Below are positions 60,258 through 64,000 of a stretch of DNA of 64,000 nucleotides, piece after piece (position 1 is the first letter of the stretch; every line of letters begins with the position of its first letter). The notes beneath the pieces were generated by a model. That model ran no database searches and was not told where the DNA came from. It worked only from the letters and a program-made list of their open reading frames with translations. The stretch is from Streptomyces tateyamensis (GTDB taxonomy: Bacteria; Actinomycetota; Actinomycetes; Streptomycetales; Streptomycetaceae), in NCBI RefSeq assembly GCF_003205575.1, contig NZ_PYBW01000039.1, forward strand, positions 49,537 through 113,536, given 5' to 3'. Both the position numbers and the translations under genes were made by a program.

Positions 60258-60309
60258 GGACGTCGGGATGGCGGGACGTCGGGACGTCGGGGATGGCGGG
60301 ACGGCGGGT
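60258..60309. repeat. degenerate GACGTCGGG/GATGGCGGG repeat
   Basis: GACGTCGGGATGGCGGG and near copies recur about three times upstream of the TIM-barrel-like gene, in otherwise gene-free DNA. Unit length drifts between 8 and 25 bases. It is probably slippage product; whether it bears on the promoter is not clear. Confidence 0.55.
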
Positions 60310-60405
60310 CAGCTCACGCTAGCCGCCGGCCCGGGAGTGGTCTAGACCTAAAAGAGGGCTGCCCGAGCCTTGGCCCCGGGGCGCCGGCCCCGGCCCCGAC
60401 CCCGG

Positions 60406-61119
60406 TCACAGGCCGAGGTCGTCGAGCTCCTTGAGCAGCGCCGAGCGCTCGGACCCGGCCTGCGGCGTCGAGTGGCCAGAGCCCTCGCGGGCCGCCGGCC
60501 CGGTCGGCGCGGTCGGCCCGCCCCCGCTCTGCCGGTCGCGCAGCAGCCATGCGCCCAGGCAGCCGCCGACCAGACCGCCCAGGTGGTCCAGCCAGCTCAC
60601 CCCGCCCGGCGCGCTCGGCAGTGCGCCGAACACCATGTACGCGAAGCTGGCTGCCATCACCAGGCCGATCAGGGTGTCGATCAGGTGCCGGTCGAAGATG
60701 CCGCGCAGCACCACGTAGGCGAAGTAGCCGAAGACCAGCCCGCTGGCCCCCACGGTGATGACCCGCGGGCTCTGGAAGATCCACACGGCCAGCCCGCAGG
60801 TCACCGCGAGCAGCACGGTCAGCAGCAGGAACCGGGCCACCCCGCGGTAGGCGGCCAGGAAGGCGAAGACGAACAGCGGGCCGGAGTTGGACTCCAGGTG
60901 GGCCCAGCCGAAGTGCAGCAGCGGGGCGCTGAAGAACATCGGCAGCGAGCCGAGGTCGTGCGGGCGGATGGCGTACTGCACGGCCAGCGCGTTGTCGTCC
61001 GACCAGTTGCCCAGCTGCACCGCCCAGACCACGGCGAGCAGGGCGAAGACCACGAAGAAGGCCATGCGCGCCTCCGCGATCATCGCGCTCTCGGCGCTGC
61101 GGACGTCGGTCTCGGCCAT
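60406..61119 (-). CDS. rhomboid-family intramembrane serine protease
   Basis: A 237-residue membrane protein with six or seven helices. The catalytic dyad is Ser126 in TVGASGLVFGYFAY and His179 in WLDHLGGLVGG; HLESNSG supplies the Asn of the oxyanion site. It cleaves transmembrane substrates in the membrane. The C-terminal 45 residues are hydrophilic. ATG at 61119 follows AGGGGA; an upstream in-frame reading lacks this. No neighbour suggests the substrate. Confidence 0.9.
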   Translation of the reverse strand: MAETDVRSAESAMIAEARMAFFVVFALLAVVWAVQLGNWSDDNALAVQYAIRPHDLGSLPMFFSAPLLHFGWAHLESNSGPLFVFAFLAAYRGVARFLLLTVLLAVTCGLAVWIFQSPRVITVGASGLVFGYFAYVVLRGIFDRHLIDTLIGLVMAASFAYMVFGALPSAPGGVSWLDHLGGLVGGCLGAWLLRDRQSGGGPTAPTGPAAREGSGHSTPQAGSERSALLKELDDLGL

Positions 61120-61318
61120 GTGCGGTCCCCTCCCGTTGTGTCGACCCCGTCGGCGTCGCCCGTTGCTGTGGACCCCGTCGGCGTCGCCCGCTGGTCCCGC
61201 CCGTAGGTGTCGTCGCCGATGGTAAGGGCTGGCGCCGTCCACCCCGGGATGGGCCGTCCGGGCGACTGACGGCCTGTCGCGCCCGGGGGTGGGTCTGCCC
61301 AGGTCAGACGATGACCAT

Positions 61319-64000
61319 ATGAGAGCCCGTCAGATCATCGCGCTGGGCGCCGCCGTGCTGCTCGGCCCGGTGGCCGCTGTCCCGGTGGCCGCCACCCCCG
61401 CCCTGGCGGTGCCGGGACCGGCCGCCGCCCGCGCGCACCGCACCGTCGTGGACGATCCCGCGCAGTACGTCAATCCGTTCACCGGCACCAAGCAGGGCGC
61501 GGTCGACTTCGGCAACGGCGGCGGCTCGGGGAACACCTTCCCCGGCGCCACCACGCCGTTCGGCATGCTCCAGTGGAGCCCGGACACCGTGACCTACCAG
61601 CACGGCGGCTACCAGTACGACGACCAGCGGATCCGCGGCTTCAGCCTGACCCACATCTCCGGCGCCGGCTGCGGCGACTACGGCACCACGCCGTTCCTGC
61701 CGCTGCTCGGGGATCGCCCGGTCGGCGCCGAGTCCTTCTCGCACGCCCACGAGAGCGCCGCCCCGGGCAGCTACGCGGTCACCTTCGACAACGGGCTGCG
61801 CACCGAGCTGGCCACCACCGCCCGCTCCGGCATCGCCCGGTTCAGCTACCCGGCCGGCCAGACCGCCTCGCTGCTGGTGGACGCGGGCCGCGCCTTCAAC
61901 CAGGCCAGCGGCTCGGTCACGATCGGCAGCGACACCATCACCGGCTACACCGACAGCGGCAACTTCTGCGGCACGGGCAACCGGTACCGGGTGTACTTCA
62001 GCGCGGTGTTCGACCACCCGTTCACCAAGGCCGGCATCGTGAACGACGGCCGGATGGACACCGGCCGGCACACCGCCGAGGGCGGCAGCCCCGGCATCGC
62101 CCCGCAGCCCGCCCGCACCGCGGAGGCGCAGGCCGCGCTGGCCGAGGGCCGGCGCGGCAGCCAGCAGCCGGTGCACCCCGAGGCACCTGCGGCGGGGTCG
62201 GGGGCCCAGGCGATGGTCTCCTTCGCGCCCGGCGCCACGGTGACCGCCCGGGTCGGCATCTCCTTCACCAGCGCGGCCGGCGCCCGGGCCAACCTGGCCG
62301 CCGAGCAGCCCGACCCGGCGCTGGGCCTGGACCAGGTCCGCGACGCCTCCCGGTCGGCCTGGAACGACATGCTGGGCCGGATCGCGGTGGCCGGCGGCAG
62401 CGACCAGGACCGTCGGCTGCTCTACACCGCGCTCTACCACGCACTGCTGCACCCGAGCGCGCTCAGCGACACCGACGGCAGCTACCCGGGGATGGACGGG
62501 CAGGTGCACCGCACGCCGGTCGGGAAGGTCCAGTACGCCGACTTCTCGGGCTGGGACGTCTACCGCTCGCAGATGCAGCTGGTCGCCCTGCTGGCGCCGG
62601 AGCGGGCCTCGGACATCGCCCAGTCGGTGCTCAACCAGGGCGTGCAGGCCGGCTACTTCGACCGCTGGACGCTCGCCAACGGCGGCACCGGGGTGATGAC
62701 CGGCGACCCGCTGCCGATGATCGCCGCCAGCATCCACGCCTTCGGCGCCACCGACTTCGACGCCGCCGAACTGCTGCGCCGGTCACTGGCCGGGCGCCGG
62801 GACGGACGCGAGCGGGCCGGCCACCAGGTCTACGACTCGATGGGCTTCGTGCCCACCGGTACCGGGGGCGAGTGGGGTCCGGCCGCCGACACCCTGGAGT
62901 ACAGCAGCGCCGACTTCGCGCTCTCCCAGCTGGCGGACCGGCTCGGCGACCACGGCGACCACGACGCGCTGCTGCGCACCTCGGCCAACTGGCGCAACCA
63001 GTTCAACGCGGACAGCCACTACATCCAGCCGCGCAACGCGGACCACGGCTGGCCCGCCTTCGACCCGTCCTCGCAGAGCAACTACACCGAGGGCAACGGC
63101 GCCCAGTACACCTGGATGGTCCCGTACAACCACCGCGGCCTGTTCGACGCGATGGGCGGCGACCAGGCGGTGGTCTCCCGGCTGGACTTCTTCTTCCAGC
63201 AGCTCAACGCCGGGCCGAACGCGCCGCACGCCTACCTGGGCAACGAGCCCTCCCTCAACACGCCGTGGGCCTACGACTACGCGGGCCGCCCGGACCGGGC
63301 CGCCGACGTCGTGCGCACCGCGCTGACCACGCTCTTCGGCACCGGTCCGGACGGCGAGGTGGGCAACGACGACCTGGGCGAGATGAGTTCCTGGGCGGTC
63401 TGGGCGGCACTGGGCCTGTACCCGCAGGTGCCCGGCCGGGCCGAACTGGTGCTGGCCAGCCCGCTCTTCCCGCAGACCACCATCACCCGGGGCAACGGCG
63501 TCAGCATCGACATCAGCGCCCCCGCGGCCTCCCGTGCGGCCCGCTTCGTGCACGGCCTGCGGGTCAACGGGCAGCCCAGCACCCGCCCGTGGGTGAACGC
63601 CGAGCTGGTCACCGAGGGCGGGACCCTGGACTACGACCTGGGCACCGACCCGGACCCGTCCTGGGGCCACGACCCGGCCGACGCGCCGCCCTCCTTCGAC
63701 GTGGGCCCGGCCCGCCCGGCCACCGGACCGATCACCGGCCTGGCCGCCAAGTGCGTGGACGTGGACCACTCCCGCGGTGCCGGCACCCCGGTCCAGCTGT
63801 GGGTCTGCGACGGCACCGGTGCGCAGAGCTGGACGACGGCGGGCGACGGCACCATCCGGGCATTGGGCCTGTGCCTGGACGCGCTGCACAGCGGTACGGC
63901 CAACGGCACCCAGGTCCAGGTCTGGTTCTGCAACGGCACCGGCGCCCAGCAGTGGTGGCCGCGCCCGGACGGCTCGATCTACAGCCCCGCCGCCGGCCGC
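61319..64000 (+). CDS. secreted GH92 alpha-mannosidase with ricin-type lectin tail (partial)
   Basis: The frame is open from the ATG at 61319 to the end of the window (894 codons, no stop). A Sec signal peptide (RQIIALGAAVLLGPVAAVPV, cleavage near residue 40) precedes GH92 modules: VNPFTGTKQGAVDFGNGGGS, FPGATTPFGMLQWSPDT, then FSLTHISGAGCGDYG, typical of Ca-dependent exo-alpha-mannosidases. From about residue 805 a ricin B-type domain starts (LAAKCVDVDHSRGAGTPVQL with QxW repeats). It would degrade mannose-containing glycans outside the cell. Truncated by the window edge. Confidence 0.9.
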   Translation, partial: MRARQIIALGAAVLLGPVAAVPVAATPALAVPGPAAARAHRTVVDDPAQYVNPFTGTKQGAVDFGNGGGSGNTFPGATTPFGMLQWSPDTVTYQHGGYQYDDQRIRGFSLTHISGAGCGDYGTTPFLPLLGDRPVGAESFSHAHESAAPGSYAVTFDNGLRTELATTARSGIARFSYPAGQTASLLVDAGRAFNQASGSVTIGSDTITGYTDSGNFCGTGNRYRVYFSAVFDHPFTKAGIVNDGRMDTGRHTAEGGSPGIAPQPARTAEAQAALAEGRRGSQQPVHPEAPAAGSGAQAMVSFAPGATVTARVGISFTSAAGARANLAAEQPDPALGLDQVRDASRSAWNDMLGRIAVAGGSDQDRRLLYTALYHALLHPSALSDTDGSYPGMDGQVHRTPVGKVQYADFSGWDVYRSQMQLVALLAPERASDIAQSVLNQGVQAGYFDRWTLANGGTGVMTGDPLPMIAASIHAFGATDFDAAELLRRSLAGRRDGRERAGHQVYDSMGFVPTGTGGEWGPAADTLEYSSADFALSQLADRLGDHGDHDALLRTSANWRNQFNADSHYIQPRNADHGWPAFDPSSQSNYTEGNGAQYTWMVPYNHRGLFDAMGGDQAVVSRLDFFFQQLNAGPNAPHAYLGNEPSLNTPWAYDYAGRPDRAADVVRTALTTLFGTGPDGEVGNDDLGEMSSWAVWAALGLYPQVPGRAELVLASPLFPQTTITRGNGVSIDISAPAASRAARFVHGLRVNGQPSTRPWVNAELVTEGGTLDYDLGTDPDPSWGHDPADAPPSFDVGPARPATGPITGLAAKCVDVDHSRGAGTPVQLWVCDGTGAQSWTTAGDGTIRALGLCLDALHSGTANGTQVQVWFCNGTGAQQWWPRPDGSIYSPAAGR

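Overview
The window is high-GC actinobacterial DNA, almost certainly from the family Streptomycetaceae (Streptomyces or Kitasatospora). Evidence: a SigN/SigF-like sigma factor pair, a 54-residue streptomycete membrane protein, a tRNA-Ser/tadA/upp neighbourhood that I recall lying close to sigN/sigF in Streptomyces coelicolor, very high GC at third codon positions, and rare TTA leucine codons confined to accessory genes.

0.1-10.3 kb: a leftward eight-gene operon that looks like a cell-surface polysaccharide system related to Pel of Gram-negative bacteria and galactosaminogalactan (GAG) of Aspergillus. Read from its promoter side it encodes an Agd3-like secreted deacetylase, a PelF-like glycosyltransferase, a polytopic membrane protein, a sugar-nucleotide 4,6-dehydratase, a nucleotidyltransferase, a second SDR sugar enzyme, a spherulin-4 (GH135-like) protein and a GH114 lipoprotein. 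Most junctions overlap (ATGA or GTGA).

10.7-14.6 kb: chromosomal core genes: a tyrosine phosphatase, the two sigma factors, a Dabb protein and a 54-aa membrane protein.

14.97-29.1 kb: a biosynthetic cluster with two divergent arms from a 236-bp promoter region. Leftward: two Gfo/Idh/MocA oxidoreductases, a TIM-barrel isomerase, an M20 hydrolase, an Ldh-family dehydrogenase and a small DUF protein. Rightward: two DegT-type aminotransferases, a secreted barrel protein, a methyltransferase, an adenylate-forming enzyme, a UbiA prenyltransferase and a flavin oxidoreductase.

29.4-46.5 kb: an island rich in aminoacyl-tRNA synthetases. ProRS and ValRS run rightward. A tight leftward operon encodes an archaeal-type S-adenosylmethionine synthetase, an APH-like kinase, a histidine phosphatase, a divergent SerRS, a glycosyltransferase whose second codon is TTA, a stand-alone AlaRS-like catalytic domain and a 38-residue peptide. 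A DUF89 phosphatase, an HTH protein, an RsbW-type ATPase, an S9 peptidase and an XRE/TPR regulator surround it. This is my best candidate for an undescribed system: a tRNA-linked or aaRS-like-enzyme pathway that may use the small peptide.

46.6-54.8 kb: a defence block with a NaeI-type C5 methyltransferase and restriction enzyme (predicted site GCCGGC), a Vsr-type nicking enzyme, an SNF2-like helicase, a ParB-like protein, an HNH-like protein and a possible HTH protein. It ends in two perfect hairpins beside tRNA-Ser(CGA).

54.9-64 kb: core genes again (tRNA-Ser, tadA and its partner, upp, a LytR_C protein, a rhomboid protease), plus a TIM-barrel-like protein of unknown role and a secreted GH92 alpha-mannosidase with a ricin-type lectin tail that runs off the right edge.
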